64,000 bases of DNA from Meridianimaribacter flavus (GCF_004366715.1 NZ_SOQZ01000005.1:62001-126000), one strand, 5' to 3'. Shown: positions 1 through 9,556, counted from the first letter of the stretch. The notes: a model not told the origin generated them from the letters alone. Numbers and translations: made by a program.

Positions 1-2
1 AT

Positions 3-491
3 GTGTTTTATGACAATATCCACTATTTTCTTCAAGAGTATGAAGCTTGGGAAAAGACCTATACAAGTCAACAAGGAATGCTAAATGAGTTTGATAATGA
101 AAATTATCTTCAGTTTTTAGCTGGTGGAAATGATTCAGAGTTTAGAAGTTCTCAAGACGTAAATGTCTCAAACCCAAACAATATTTATTGGGATTATACA
201 GGTGTTTATGGAGTAGGAGACATCTCAAATAACATGTATCTAAAAACATTAACATTAGATTATGATTATTTTGACAATGAATACTTTGAATTAAGCGTTT
301 TAAATGATGCAACTATAGAGCTGTACCATCCATCTTCTGGAACAATTTATGAATTTACAGGTAATGGATATATACAATTTATGAGAGAAGCAAATGCAGA
401 AGGAAGAATGGTTAAACAAACCAATGAAGCGAAAAAACGTAAACAAAAAACAGATAAAAAAGAGAACCCAAGAGAAAATACAAGGAGCTAA
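3..491 (+). CDS. C-terminal part of an uncharacterised protein
   Basis: The reading frame is already open at the left edge of the window, so the true start is probably outside it; the first codon here (GTG) is not a convincing start. About 162 residues are visible. The sequence is rich in Asn, Asp and Tyr, with no membrane segment, and ends in a very basic tail of Lys and Arg (residues about 142-162). I do not recognise the family. A strong hairpin terminator follows 28 bases after the stop, so this is the last gene of its transcript. Confidence 0.6.
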   Translation: MFYDNIHYFLQEYEAWEKTYTSQQGMLNEFDNENYLQFLAGGNDSEFRSSQDVNVSNPNNIYWDYTGVYGVGDISNNMYLKTLTLDYDYFDNEYFELSVLNDATIELYHPSSGTIYEFTGNGYIQFMREANAEGRMVKQTNEAKKRKQKTDKKENPRENTRS

Positions 492-519
492 ATTTTGGTT
501 GGTTATTTAGTTTCCATAG

Positions 520-552
520 CGCTCAACTAGATAGTTCTAGTTGAGCGTTTTC
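520..552 (+). terminator. Rho-independent terminator
   Basis: A perfect 12-bp stem (520-531 with 536-547) closes a 4-base loop and is followed by a T-rich tract. It ends the transcript of the partial gene at the left edge. Confidence 0.85.
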
Positions 553-703
553 TTTTGGATTTTTATGTGACTTTAAGGTGATATTGTGTGTCATATATAT
601 GAAGATTTGTTTACATTTTAATTACTAACATTAATTGGATTTAAAACATATTTTTTTAAACTTTACAAGAAACAATAACTATTAACACTTAAACATTATA
701 ATT

Positions 704-1201
704 ATGGGTTTATTTTCATTCATTAAAAATGCTGGAGCAAAAGTTTTTGGCATAGGAAAAACAGATGCAGAAGAAGCTGCTGAAGCGGCAGAGGCAGCAG
801 CTGAGGCAAAACTAAAAGCAGAAACTGCAGCAGCAGGCAAGCTAGAAGAAACAATTTCTGATTTGCAATTAAAAGTAGAGAATTTAAAAGTACATATTAA
901 CGACGATTTAGCTACCATTTCAGGTATGGCTTATGACCAAGCAACAAAAGAAAAAGTAGTATTAGTTGTAGGTAATACTGAAGGTATTGCAACTGTTGAT
1001 GACCAAATGACTGTTGAGCATGTAGAGCCAGAAGCTCAGTTTCATACAGTTGTAAGTGGAGACACTTTAGGTAAAATTGCTAAAAAATTCTATGGAAATG
1101 CTATGAAGTATCCTGTGATTTTTGAAGCTAATAAACCAATGCTTAAAGATCCTGATTTAATTTACCCAGGACAAGTATTGCGTATTCCGCATTTAGACTA
1201 A
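704..1201 (+). CDS. BON-LysM protein, Kbp/YgaU-like
   Basis: A cytoplasmic two-domain protein of 165 residues. Residues 1-45 are an Ala/Glu-rich helix, about 46-105 look like a BON domain (KLEETISDLQLKVENLKVHI), and 112-162 are a LysM domain (VVSGDTLGKIAKKFYG ... YPGQVLRIP). This domain order matches E. coli Kbp/YgaU (about 149 residues), a cytoplasmic potassium-binding protein. There is no signal peptide, which argues against a cell-wall role despite the LysM domain. It stands alone between two terminators. The assignment to the Kbp family is good; potassium binding here is inferred. Confidence 0.85.
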   Translation: MGLFSFIKNAGAKVFGIGKTDAEEAAEAAEAAAEAKLKAETAAAGKLEETISDLQLKVENLKVHINDDLATISGMAYDQATKEKVVLVVGNTEGIATVDDQMTVEHVEPEAQFHTVVSGDTLGKIAKKFYGNAMKYPVIFEANKPMLKDPDLIYPGQVLRIPHLD

Positions 1202-1220
1202 GCATAATACTCATACATAA

Positions 1221-1252
1221 AAAAAGCCAACGCAATTACGTTGGCTTTTTTA
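1221..1252. terminator. Bidirectional terminator
   Basis: AAAAAGCCAACG (1221-1232) pairs with CGTTGGCTTTTT, with A and T runs on both flanks. It serves the plus-strand LysM gene and the minus-strand thioredoxin gene that converge here. Confidence 0.85.
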
Positions 1253-1269
1253 TACAGTATATTAAAGTA

Positions 1270-2580
1270 TTATTTCAAAAGCGTTGTTAGTGCTTCAACG
1301 TCATAAGGCTTTGCCGTAATGGTTTTGTTTTTATCCAAGACAAAATACGAAGGTGTTGACCCAACACCATAGGCATTAGAAATTGGGTTGTCCCATTTTC
1401 CTAAACCAAGCACATGGATAAAATCAGGATAATTAGCAATTTGTTTTTGCCAGTTCGTATTCTCATCTTCTAAACCAACAGCAATGACTTTGTAATCAGG
1501 TTTTGAAGCCATTAATTGTTTTAACTTAGGAAGTTCCTCCAAGCAATGACCACAAGTGCTACTCCAAAAAACAACAATGTAATGCTCTGCATTATTTAAA
1601 TCGTGTAATGAAGTGGTTGTAGTTGTTCCATTTTTAGAAATAGCGATATCAAAATCATGTGCTTTTTTCCCTATTGAATTGTTTTTGTAAACACTAATGT
1701 ATTCAGCGAGTTGGTCATTGTGAGTTGCTTTTGCCAAATCAAAAAGGTACTTGTCAGTAATTGCATTGGCAACATCGTCATTTTGTAAGGTTGAAAAACG
1801 ATGCCAAATCAGCTCTAATAACGATATTTTTACAGTAGCATCAACACCATTCATATACGACATTAAAGTGTCAATATCTTTTAAATGAGTTTCGTTACTA
1901 GTACTTGCCGACATACCAAAAACATAAGCCAAAACTCTATCAGTTAAAAAATCTGAACTTTGCAACAACACACTTTTAAAATCTACATGTTTTAAATAAG
2001 ATGCTTTAAGGTTTGCAGAGTAAGTAGAGATGTCTTCATACTCTGTTGGTACGTAAGGCCTATTGGCAACAATAAATACATTTGCCATTGTCCCTTTTGA
2101 GGCATCTTCAAAAGCAGTTTGAGTATCTTTTAAGGTTTTAAAAATATCTTTAAACGCTTTTTTGTCGGTACTTTCTTGAGTGTAAAAATTGCTAATTGTC
2201 ATGTTCACCAATTCCATACTTTTGGTATAAGACGACCACAATTTATTTTCGTTTGAAGCTGTAAACTCTAAGCCTTTGTCATCACTATAGGTAAATGAAA
2301 TATCTTCTTTTCCGTTGTAGATAAAGTCAAAATTATTTTCTTCAGGTGGTAAAGCATACACTATTTTATAGATTCCTGGACCAGTAGTAGAATCAAAAGA
2401 AATACTGAAATCACCTTTTTCATCAAGTTCAGCTCTATCTATATAGTTTGAACCTGTTGGTGTAGAATGGTATAAAAAGGCATAAGTATAATCTGTTACT
2501 GGTTGAAAGTTTCCTTCAATTTTATGTTGTGAAACCATTAAAAAAGGACATAAAACTGCAAGTATAAATAGTTTTTTCAT
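1270..2580 (-). CDS. TlpA-like thioredoxin-fold protein
   Basis: An exported thiol-disulfide oxidoreductase of 436 residues. Residues 1-18 form a signal peptide (MKKLFILAVLCPFLMVS). The N-terminal half resembles the beta-rich region (DUF4369-like) that often precedes TlpA domains in Bacteroidota. The C-terminal 130 residues are an AhpC/TSA-like thioredoxin fold with the redox motif CGHC at 343-346 and a cis-proline motif (GSTPSYF) near 408. It probably acts in the periplasm, keeping cysteines of exported proteins reduced. It lies 32 bases downstream of mfd on the same strand and may share its transcript. The physiological partner is unknown. Confidence 0.85.
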   Translation of the reverse strand: MKKLFILAVLCPFLMVSQHKIEGNFQPVTDYTYAFLYHSTPTGSNYIDRAELDEKGDFSISFDSTTGPGIYKIVYALPPEENNFDFIYNGKEDISFTYSDDKGLEFTASNENKLWSSYTKSMELVNMTISNFYTQESTDKKAFKDIFKTLKDTQTAFEDASKGTMANVFIVANRPYVPTEYEDISTYSANLKASYLKHVDFKSVLLQSSDFLTDRVLAYVFGMSASTSNETHLKDIDTLMSYMNGVDATVKISLLELIWHRFSTLQNDDVANAITDKYLFDLAKATHNDQLAEYISVYKNNSIGKKAHDFDIAISKNGTTTTTSLHDLNNAEHYIVVFWSSTCGHCLEELPKLKQLMASKPDYKVIAVGLEDENTNWQKQIANYPDFIHVLGLGKWDNPISNAYGVGSTPSYFVLDKNKTITAKPYDVEALTTLLK

Positions 2581-2612
2581 GTGTTTTTAGTTTTCAAAAT
2601 AAGTACCAATTA

Positions 2613-5600
2613 TCAAGCCAAAATAGGCTTTAAAGCAGCTAAAGCTTGATGAACTGATTTTATATTATCAAATGTAAGCAATAATCGTAAACCATTTCTG
2701 GTTTGCTTTTCTTTCATCTTACAGGCTTTTGGGTGTGTTTGTGCAAATTGTAACACTTTGGTAAATCCGTTACTTTGATAAAAACCACTTTGTTGATCGT
2801 TAATAAAATAACCTACAAGTTTACCGTGTTTCATCACCACTTTTTCTAAACCAATTTTTGTCGCAATCCATTTTATACGAACACTGTTTATTAAATCGAT
2901 AACTTGGGTTGGTAACTCACCAAAACGGTCTATAATTTCTGATTCAAATTTATCTAACTCAGCTTCGGTTTTAATATCGTTTAACTTGGTATACAGGTTT
3001 AAACGTTCGGCAATGTTATTGACATAATCATCAGGGAACAAGAGTTCAAAATCACTATCAATAGTAATGTCTTTTACATAGTCTCGTTCTTTACCTTCGT
3101 CTTTGTATAAATCTTTAAACTCGTTTTCTTTTAATTCATCAATAGCTTCGTTTAATATTTTTTGATAGGTATCAAAACCTATATCATTTATAAAACCACT
3201 TTGTTCGCCACCTAATAAATCTCCAGCGCCTCTAATTTCGAGGTCTTTCATGGCAATATTAAATCCACTACCTAATTCGGTAAACTGCTCTAAGGCAGTA
3301 ATACGTTTTCTTGCATCATTAGTCATAGCCGAATATTCTGGAGTAATAAAATAGCAAAATGCTTTTTTGTTGCTTCTTCCTACACGACCACGCATTTGGT
3401 GTAAATCACTCAACCCAAAGTTATTTGCATTGTTTATAAAAATGGTGTTAGCGTTTGGTACATCTAATCCACTTTCAACAATGGTTGTACTTACAAGAAC
3501 ATCAAAATCGCCATTCATAAACCCTAACATAAGTTGCTCTAGTTTTTTACCATCCATTTGTCCATGACCAATACCAATTTTAGCATCAGGTACTAAACGC
3601 TGAATCATGCCAGCCACTTCTTTAATGTTTTCAATACGATTATGAATGAAGAAAATTTGACCACCACGTTGTATTTCATAAGTTACAGCATCTCTTATGG
3701 TTTCTTCGTTAAACCTGATTACGTGACTTTCAATAGGATATCTGTTTGGTGGAGGAGTTGTAATAACCGATAAATCCCTTGCAGCCATTAAACTAAACTG
3801 AAGCGTTCTAGGTATAGGTGTTGCTGTGAGTGTGAGCACATCAACATTATCTTTAATGGTTTTTAATTTTTCTTTTACTGCAACACCAAATTTTTGTTCT
3901 TCATCAACAATAAGCAATCCTAAATCCTTAAAGCTTACATTTTTATTAACCAATTGATGTGTGCCAATAATGATATCTACACCTCCTTTTGATAGGTTTT
4001 CTAAGGTTTCACGTTTTTCCTTTGCAGTTCTAAAACGGTTGAGGTAATCAACAGTTACAGGAAAATCTTTTAAACGCTCTTTAAACGTTCTATAATGCTG
4101 ATAAGCCAAAATAGTTGTAGGCACTAAAACTGCTACTTGCTTACCGTTGTCTACAGCTTTAAAAGCAGCTCTTATGGCAACTTCGGTTTTACCAAAGCCT
4201 ACATCACCACAAACCAATCTGTCCATTGGACGCTCGCTTTCCATATCTGCTTTTATATCAGCAGTTGCAGTACTTTGGTCTGGTGTGTCTTCATAAATAA
4301 AAGATGCTTCTAGCTCGTGTTGCATATAGCTATCAGGATTGTATTGATAGCCTTTTTCTAGCTTTCGCTTAGCGTACAGGTTTATAAGGTTAAAAGCAAT
4401 TTCCTTGACTTTAGACTTGGTCTTTTGTTTAAGAGTTTTCCATGCTTTGCTTCCTAGTTTGTAAACTTTTGGAGGTTTCCCGTCTTTACCATTAAACTTG
4501 GTAATTTTATGTAGCGAATGAATGCTTAAATACAGCACATCACGTTCGCCATAAATAAGTTTGATGGCTTCTTGTTTTTTTCCTTCGACATCAATTTTTT
4601 GTAACCCTCCAAATTTCCCAATACCATGATCAATATGGGTTACATAGTCGCCAATGTCTAAATTGGTCAGTTCTTTTAAGGTAATAGCTTGCTTTTTAGC
4701 ATAACCATTTTTAAGATGAAACTTATGATAGCGTTCAAAAATTTGATGGTCTGTATAGCAAGTTATTTTAGCAACATGGTCAACAAAACCTTGAAATAAA
4801 GACAACACAATGGTTTGATAGTGTACTTCTTGTTCTATACTTCGACTGCGCTCAGCACTAGCATCTTCAAAAATATCGTGAAAACGTTTGGCTTGCTGTT
4901 CACTTACGCATGCAATATAGTTGGTGTAACCTTTATTATGATTTGAGTTTAAATCATCAATTAACAGATTAAATTGCTTATTGAATGATGGCTGAGGTGA
5001 CGTGTTAAACGTAATAGTACTATTACTTTCAGACGCATTACTAAAGAAAGCTTCTGAGCCAAATTCTACTAAAGTAAACTCTAATAATTGTTTTTTAAGC
5101 AATGCCGAATTGCAAAACAGCTCTTCAGGTTCAGCATGTTTAATGTCTTTTGAAAGGTTTTGGAAAGCGTCTTCGGCTTTACTAAAAAAGTCATCAATTC
5201 TTGAAAACAGAAGGTTAGTGTTTTTAGCAAACACTACTGTTTTTTGAGCAATGTATTTAAAAAAACTTTGTCTAGTTTCTTCTAAAAATTTATTGGCAAC
5301 ATTGGGTATAATGTTGATTTTTTTAACTTGTTCGGTTGAAAGTTGAGTTTCTACATCAAAGGTTCTAATGCTGTCTACTTCATCACCAAAAAACTCAATA
5401 CGATAAGGCTCGTCGTGCGAAAATGAAAACACATCTACAATTCCACCACGTACCGAAAATTCTCCAGGTTCGGTTACAAAATCAACACGTTTAAATTTAT
5501 ATTCAAAAAGAACTTCGTTTACAAAATCGATAGATAAATTATCATTAACCTTAATTTTTAAGGTGTTTTTTTCTAGCTCTCTTCGGGTAACTACTTTTTC

Positions 5601-5987
5601 AAATAAAGCATCAGGATAGGTCACAATAACTGCAGGTTTTTTTTGCGAGTTAATGCGGTTTAAAACTTCTGCACGTAAAAGCACATTAGCATTATCGGTT
5701 TCTTCAATTTGATAAGGTCTTCTATAGCTTCCTGGATAAAACAAAACGTCTTTATCATTGAGCATCAATTCTAAATCGTTAAGGTAAAAGGCAGCTTCTT
5801 CCTTATCATTAAAAACCAGTAAAAAGGGTTTGTCTGCTTGTTTAAAAACTTCTGTAATTACAAAAGATAAAGAGGAACCAATAAGTCCTTTAAGGTGTGT
5901 TTTACTTTGGGATTGGGCAATAGCAATCTGCAGATTTTGCGTTTGCAAAGTCTGTGCATAGGTTTGCGAGAGGATGGATTTACTCAA
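2613..5987 (-). CDS. mfd: transcription-repair coupling factor Mfd
   Basis: Mfd removes RNA polymerase stalled at DNA lesions and recruits UvrA for nucleotide excision repair. The 1124-residue length is normal. In order: UvrB-like damage-recognition domains (about 1-350), the RNA polymerase interaction domain starting around DIGDYVTHIDHGIGKF, the RecG-like translocase with Walker A GDVGFGKTE (about 594-602) and DEEQ box (near 694), and the C-terminal TRCF domain. A short segment around residues 374-386 (SAERSRSIEQE) is unusual and is encoded by a DNA word I associate with dispersed flavobacterial repeats; see the separate repeat entry. Start ATG at 5987 gives MSKSILSQTY. Confidence 0.97.
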   Translation of the reverse strand: MSKSILSQTYAQTLQTQNLQIAIAQSQSKTHLKGLIGSSLSFVITEVFKQADKPFLLVFNDKEEAAFYLNDLELMLNDKDVLFYPGSYRRPYQIEETDNANVLLRAEVLNRINSQKKPAVIVTYPDALFEKVVTRRELEKNTLKIKVNDNLSIDFVNEVLFEYKFKRVDFVTEPGEFSVRGGIVDVFSFSHDEPYRIEFFGDEVDSIRTFDVETQLSTEQVKKINIIPNVANKFLEETRQSFFKYIAQKTVVFAKNTNLLFSRIDDFFSKAEDAFQNLSKDIKHAEPEELFCNSALLKKQLLEFTLVEFGSEAFFSNASESNSTITFNTSPQPSFNKQFNLLIDDLNSNHNKGYTNYIACVSEQQAKRFHDIFEDASAERSRSIEQEVHYQTIVLSLFQGFVDHVAKITCYTDHQIFERYHKFHLKNGYAKKQAITLKELTNLDIGDYVTHIDHGIGKFGGLQKIDVEGKKQEAIKLIYGERDVLYLSIHSLHKITKFNGKDGKPPKVYKLGSKAWKTLKQKTKSKVKEIAFNLINLYAKRKLEKGYQYNPDSYMQHELEASFIYEDTPDQSTATADIKADMESERPMDRLVCGDVGFGKTEVAIRAAFKAVDNGKQVAVLVPTTILAYQHYRTFKERLKDFPVTVDYLNRFRTAKEKRETLENLSKGGVDIIIGTHQLVNKNVSFKDLGLLIVDEEQKFGVAVKEKLKTIKDNVDVLTLTATPIPRTLQFSLMAARDLSVITTPPPNRYPIESHVIRFNEETIRDAVTYEIQRGGQIFFIHNRIENIKEVAGMIQRLVPDAKIGIGHGQMDGKKLEQLMLGFMNGDFDVLVSTTIVESGLDVPNANTIFINNANNFGLSDLHQMRGRVGRSNKKAFCYFITPEYSAMTNDARKRITALEQFTELGSGFNIAMKDLEIRGAGDLLGGEQSGFINDIGFDTYQKILNEAIDELKENEFKDLYKDEGKERDYVKDITIDSDFELLFPDDYVNNIAERLNLYTKLNDIKTEAELDKFESEIIDRFGELPTQVIDLINSVRIKWIATKIGLEKVVMKHGKLVGYFINDQQSGFYQSNGFTKVLQFAQTHPKACKMKEKQTRNGLRLLLTFDNIKSVHQALAALKPILA
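4835..4860. repeat. Dispersed-repeat fragment carried inside mfd
   Basis: The plus strand reads CTTCGACTGCGCTCAGC around 4840-4855, more GC-rich than its AT-rich surroundings. I recall this word as common in flavobacterial intergenic repeats. In mfd it is read in frame as a basic SAERSRSIE segment in a poorly conserved linker. The recollection of its dispersed nature is from general knowledge and was not checked. Confidence 0.45.
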
Positions 5988-6149
5988 GACAATGTATTTT
6001 GTGGTGCAAATATAAAATTTTGTGACTTAGTTTATGTTTAAAAACTATTAATAAATAGTATATTTACTCTAAGTGTATTTTATTTAAAATTAAGGAAGAA
6101 GTCAACCTTTTTATTAGTCTTTTATGATTAAAAAAAGAAAAATAATATG

Positions 6150-6157
6150 TAGGTTTG
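6150..6157 (+). promoter_or_regulatory. -7 promoter box of the TerB-like gene
   Basis: TAGGTTTG fits the Bacteroidota -7 consensus TAnnTTTG. It lies 24 bases upstream of the ATG at 6182 and rules out the longer TTG-initiated frame that would begin inside this box. No clear -33 TTG was found. Confidence 0.55.
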
Positions 6158-6181
6158 CACGACTTTAAAAAACAAGAATAT

Positions 6182-6613
6182 ATGTCAATTTCAGATTTAT
6201 TTGATAGTGGTTTTAGAAAACGTAATGAAGACCATTTTGCAGCCATAGTAAGAGTTGCAATGAGTGACGGAATTATCACTGATGGAGAACGTGCTTTTTT
6301 AGATAGATTAGCTAGAAATTTAGATATTAGTGATAGCGATTATAAGCAAATATTAAAAGACTATAAAACGCATCCTATTAACCCTCCAACATCTTACGAT
6401 AGACGTTTAGAGCGTTTGTACGATTTGGCACGTATGGTATGGGTTGACCATATGGAAACAGAAGATCAGGTTATTATGCTTGAAAAACTTTGTGTTGGTC
6501 TTGGATTTAGAGCAGACAACGCTAAGTATGTTACTGATAAAGCGTTAAGCTTAGTACATGAAGGTGTTGATATTGATACTTTTATGGATGAAATTAAAAC
6601 AATGAATAGATAA
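6182..6613 (+). CDS. TerB-like protein
   Basis: A soluble all-alpha protein of 143 residues resembling the TerB/tellurite-resistance family: acidic and amphipathic helices with the typical stretch VAMSDGIITDGERAFLDRLA (about 27-46), which corresponds to the conserved acidic metal-binding helix region. No membrane segment or signal peptide. I chose the ATG at 6182 (MSISDLFDSG) because an in-frame TTG further upstream overlaps the promoter box. TerB-like proteins are linked to membrane stress responses, but no other ter genes are nearby, so the role is unknown. A terminator follows directly. Confidence 0.8.
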   Translation: MSISDLFDSGFRKRNEDHFAAIVRVAMSDGIITDGERAFLDRLARNLDISDSDYKQILKDYKTHPINPPTSYDRRLERLYDLARMVWVDHMETEDQVIMLEKLCVGLGFRADNAKYVTDKALSLVHEGVDIDTFMDEIKTMNR

Positions 6614-6635
6614 TATTCAGTAGTTATAAAAAAAG

Positions 6636-6664
6636 AAAAGCGAACAATTTTGTTCGCTTTTTTT
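6636..6664. terminator. Bidirectional terminator
   Basis: AAAAGCGAACA pairs with TGTTCGCTTTT around a short loop, with A and T runs outside. It separates the plus-strand TerB-like gene from the convergent fbp gene. Confidence 0.8.
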
Positions 6665-6669
6665 ATGTT

Positions 6670-7680
6670 TTAATTTTCAGGATTCCTCATAAATTCTTCG
6701 GCTTTTTCAACCATGTTTTTACTACCACATATAAATGGTACACGTTGGTGGAGTTCAGTTGGTTCAATGTCCATAATTCTATTAAAACCATCACTTGCTT
6801 TCCCGTTAGCTTGTTCAGCTAAAAAAGCCATTGGGTTACATTCATAGAGTAAGCGTAGTTTTCCGTTTGAGTTTTTAGAACTTTTAGGATACATGTAAAT
6901 ACCACCTTTAATCATGTTTCTATGAAAATCAGAAACTAAAGAACCAATATATCTACTAGTGTAAGGTCTGTCGCCTTCTTCCATTTGGCAGTATTTGATG
7001 TAGTTTTTAATCCCTTGAGGGAAGTGAATGTAATTTCCTTCGTTTACAGAGTAAATTCTACCATCAAGTGGAAATTGCATGTTTGGATGCGATAAATAAA
7101 ATGTACCAATTGCTGGGTTTAAAGTAAAGCCATTAACGCCATCACCTGTAGTGTAAACCAACATGGTTGAGGTACCATAAACCACATATCCAGCTGCAAC
7201 TTGCTGACTTCCTTTTTGAAGAAAATCGTCAATGGTTACAGGAGTTCCAACAGGAGTAATACGTCTGTAAACCGAAAAAATAGTACCTACAGAAACATTA
7301 ACATCAATATTTGAAGAACCATCAAGAGGATCGATTAAAACCACATACTTGTTTTGGTTGTTTTCATCCTGACTGTTTATAGATACATAGTCATCTTCCT
7401 CTTCACTGGCAATACCACAAACAATATTTCTATTGGTTAAGGTTTGGATAAATTTTTCATTGGCATACACATCTAGTTTTTGTTGATCTTCACCTTGAAT
7501 ATTTGTTTCGCCAGCAGCTCCAATAATATCAACCAAACCAGCTTTGTTTACTTCATGATTTACAACTTTAGCAGCTAATCTTACGGAGTTAATTAATCTT
7601 GAAAGTTCTCCTGAAGAGTATTTAAATGAAGCTTGGTTTTCAATAATAAACTCTCCTAAAGTTTGATTTTTTTGAGACAT
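6670..7680 (-). CDS. fbp: fructose-1,6-bisphosphatase class I
   Basis: Hydrolyses fructose 1,6-bisphosphate to fructose 6-phosphate in gluconeogenesis (cytoplasm). The 336 residues carry the metal and substrate motif [17 protein letters not shown] and the downstream [12 protein letters not shown] and [17 protein letters not shown] segments typical of class I enzymes. Length is normal. It is a single-gene transcript, convergent with the TerB-like gene and divergent from the acetyltransferase. Confidence 0.96.
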   Translation of the reverse strand: MSQKNQTLGEFIIENQASFKYSSGELSRLINSVRLAAKVVNHEVNKAGLVDIIGAAGETNIQGEDQQKLDVYANEKFIQTLTNRNIVCGIASEEEDDYVSINSQDENNQNKYVVLIDPLDGSSNIDVNVSVGTIFSVYRRITPVGTPVTIDDFLQKGSQQVAAGYVVYGTSTMLVYTTGDGVNGFTLNPAIGTFYLSHPNMQFPLDGRIYSVNEGNYIHFPQGIKNYIKYCQMEEGDRPYTSRYIGSLVSDFHRNMIKGGIYMYPKSSKNSNGKLRLLYECNPMAFLAEQANGKASDGFNRIMDIEPTELHQRVPFICGSKNMVEKAEEFMRNPEN

Positions 7681-7776
7681 GAAGTGTGTGTTGATTGTTT
7701 GTACAAATATCTTATTTTTTACGATAACTACAACGTTTTCGTGTAAGTTTATATAATATAATCCTTAAGTTTAGGT

Positions 7777-7784
7777 TATCTTTG
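7777..7784 (+). promoter_or_regulatory. -7 promoter box of the acetyltransferase-lysC unit
   Basis: TATCTTTG matches TAnnTTTG and lies 18 bases before the ATG at 7803, which would give a short leader. Confidence 0.5.
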
Positions 7785-7802
7785 AGTATCAAAAATTAGG
7801 TT

Positions 7803-8282
7803 ATGGAATTTACTATTCGATCTGCAAATAAAACTGATATGCCTCAAGTACTTGAGCTCATAAACGAATTAGCGGTTTATGAAAAAGAACCTGATGCTGT
7901 TGAAATAACGGTTAACGATCTTGAAAATCATGGTTTTGGCAATCATCCTTCGTTTCATTGTTTTGTAGCTGAAGCAGAAAAGGATATTGCTGGTATAGCA
8001 TTGGTTTACACTCGATTTTCAACTTGGAAAGGTAAAGTGTTGCACCTTGAAGATTTAATAGTAAAACAAGATAAAAGAGGTTGTGGCTTAGGAGGAGCGT
8101 TGTTGGATGAAGTGGTTAAATATGGTCAAAAGTTAAATGTAAAACGTGTGAGTTGGGAAGTACTAGATTGGAATGAGCCTGCAATTGATTTTTATGAAAA
8201 AAAAGGAGCGAATGTAATGAGAGATTGGGACGTAGTACATCTAGATGAACAAGCCATTAAAAATTATATTTCAAAACTATAG
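7803..8282 (+). CDS. GNAT family N-acetyltransferase
   Basis: A 159-residue single-domain GNAT acetyltransferase. The acetyl-CoA binding loop is visible as VKQDKRGCGLGGALL (about 87-101; a Q/R-x-x-G-x-G/A type loop), preceded by the strand HLEDLIV and followed by DWNEPAIDFYEKKGA. The pattern is closest to spermidine/spermine or thialysine acetyltransferases of the SSAT type. The substrate cannot be read from sequence. Its stop codon is one base before the start of the aspartate kinase gene, so the two are translated together. Confidence 0.85.
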   Translation: MEFTIRSANKTDMPQVLELINELAVYEKEPDAVEITVNDLENHGFGNHPSFHCFVAEAEKDIAGIALVYTRFSTWKGKVLHLEDLIVKQDKRGCGLGGALLDEVVKYGQKLNVKRVSWEVLDWNEPAIDFYEKKGANVMRDWDVVHLDEQAIKNYISKL

Positions 8283-8283
8283 C

Positions 8284-9534
8284 ATGCAGGTATTTAAGTT
8301 TGGAGGAGCATCAGTAAAAGATGCTGAAGGTGTTAAAAACCTAGTAGAAGTATTACAAAATGTAGGTTATAAAAATACGCTAGTAGTTATATCAGCAATG
8401 GGAAAAACCACTAATGCTTTAGAAGTGGTTATTGGCAATTACTTTAATAATCCTAGTGAGTTACAAAGTTCTATTCAAGATGTTCGAAAAATTCACAATG
8501 CTATACTTTTAGATTTGTTTGATAATGAACAGCATGTGGTTTTTAAAAAAGTAGCAAACCTATTTGATGAATTATCATTGTTTTTTGACAGAAATAAATC
8601 TCCAGATTACAACTTTGTGTACGACCAAACTATAGGTTATGGCGAGTTGGTTTCTACCACAATTGTAAGCGAATACTTAAATACTTCAGGGATTAAAAAC
8701 ACTTGGTTAGATGTTCGCGACTACATAAAAACGGATAACTATTATAGAAGAGCTAATGTTGATTGGGAAGCGACTCAAACCAATATTACAAAACAGTTTC
8801 AAAACAATGTCTTAAACATTACACAAGGATTTTTAGGAAGCGATGCCAACAATTTTACGACCACTTTAGGTCGAGAAGGAAGCGATTACACAGCAGCTAT
8901 TTTTGCCTATTGTTTAAATGCCCAAAGTGTTACCATCTGGAAAGACGTATTAGGAGTTTTAAATGCTGATCCTCGTTATTTTGAAAATGCACAGCTACTC
9001 AATACCATTTCCTATAAAGAAGCTATTGAGCTAGCGTTTTATGGAGCTTCAGTAATTCACCCAAAAACCTTACAACCATTACAGCGAAAGGAAATTCCTT
9101 TACATGTAAAGTCGTTTTTAAATCCAAATAACAACGGAACCACAGTATGCAAAACCAGTGGTATTGAGCCTAATATTCCGTGTTTTATTGTTAAAAAAGG
9201 ACAAGTGCTCATTTCGTTATCGTCATTAGATTTTTCTTATATCGTAGAAGAAAATATCAGTGATATATTCAATTTATTGCATCAGTACAAAATGAAAGTA
9301 GATGTCATACAAAACTCTGCTATTAGTTTTTCGGTATGTGTAGATGATGGCTATCGCAACCTAGAAAACTTATTGCAGCATTTAAAAGCAAAATTTAAAG
9401 TTAATTGTACCGAAAACGTATCTTTATACACCATCAGGCATTATAATGAGGTTGCAATTAACCAATTGGAGCAAGATAAAGAGGTGTTATTAAAGCAATT
9501 AACACAAGAAACCGTTCAAATAGTTACTAAATAA
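8284..9534 (+). CDS. lysC: aspartate kinase
   Basis: Phosphorylates aspartate, the first step toward lysine, threonine, methionine and diaminopimelate. The ATG at 8284 gives the conserved start MQVFKFGGASVKDAEGV; an earlier in-frame ATG lies inside the preceding gene and is rejected. The 416 residues include the nucleotide/aspartate region GREGSDYTAAIFAYCLNA and KDVLGVLNADPR (about 197-236). The C-terminal part (about 290-416) fits a compact ACT-type regulatory region, shorter than in E. coli LysC (449 residues). No homoserine dehydrogenase domain is fused. The gene starts one base after the acetyltransferase stop. Confidence 0.93.
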   Translation: MQVFKFGGASVKDAEGVKNLVEVLQNVGYKNTLVVISAMGKTTNALEVVIGNYFNNPSELQSSIQDVRKIHNAILLDLFDNEQHVVFKKVANLFDELSLFFDRNKSPDYNFVYDQTIGYGELVSTTIVSEYLNTSGIKNTWLDVRDYIKTDNYYRRANVDWEATQTNITKQFQNNVLNITQGFLGSDANNFTTTLGREGSDYTAAIFAYCLNAQSVTIWKDVLGVLNADPRYFENAQLLNTISYKEAIELAFYGASVIHPKTLQPLQRKEIPLHVKSFLNPNNNGTTVCKTSGIEPNIPCFIVKKGQVLISLSSLDFSYIVEENISDIFNLLHQYKMKVDVIQNSAISFSVCVDDGYRNLENLLQHLKAKFKVNCTENVSLYTIRHYNEVAINQLEQDKEVLLKQLTQETVQIVTK

Positions 9535-9543
9535 ACATTTTAT

Positions 9544-9551
9544 TACATTTG
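9544..9551 (+). promoter_or_regulatory. -7 box immediately before the OlsF-like gene
   Basis: TACATTTG matches TAnnTTTG and ends only 5 bases before the ATG at 9557. Since transcription in Bacteroidota starts a few bases after this box, the transcript may begin at or near the start codon. Confidence 0.5.
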
Positions 9552-9556
9552 TAAGT

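Noticed and set aside
704-1201. Cell-wall-binding role for the LysM protein
   Set aside because: There is no signal peptide or membrane segment; the BON-LysM order fits the cytoplasmic Kbp group better.
3367-3567. Plus-strand ORFs inside mfd (also 5002-5247) and inside aspS (62179-62420)
   Set aside because: They are reverse-strand shadows of strongly conserved genes.
6064-6279. Minus-strand 71-codon ORF near the TerB-like gene
   Set aside because: It is a shadow of the TerB-like gene and its leader; no promoter or ribosome site was found.
6182-6613. Tellurite-resistance locus
   Set aside because: Only a TerB-like protein is present; no terC, terD or terZ-type genes are nearby.
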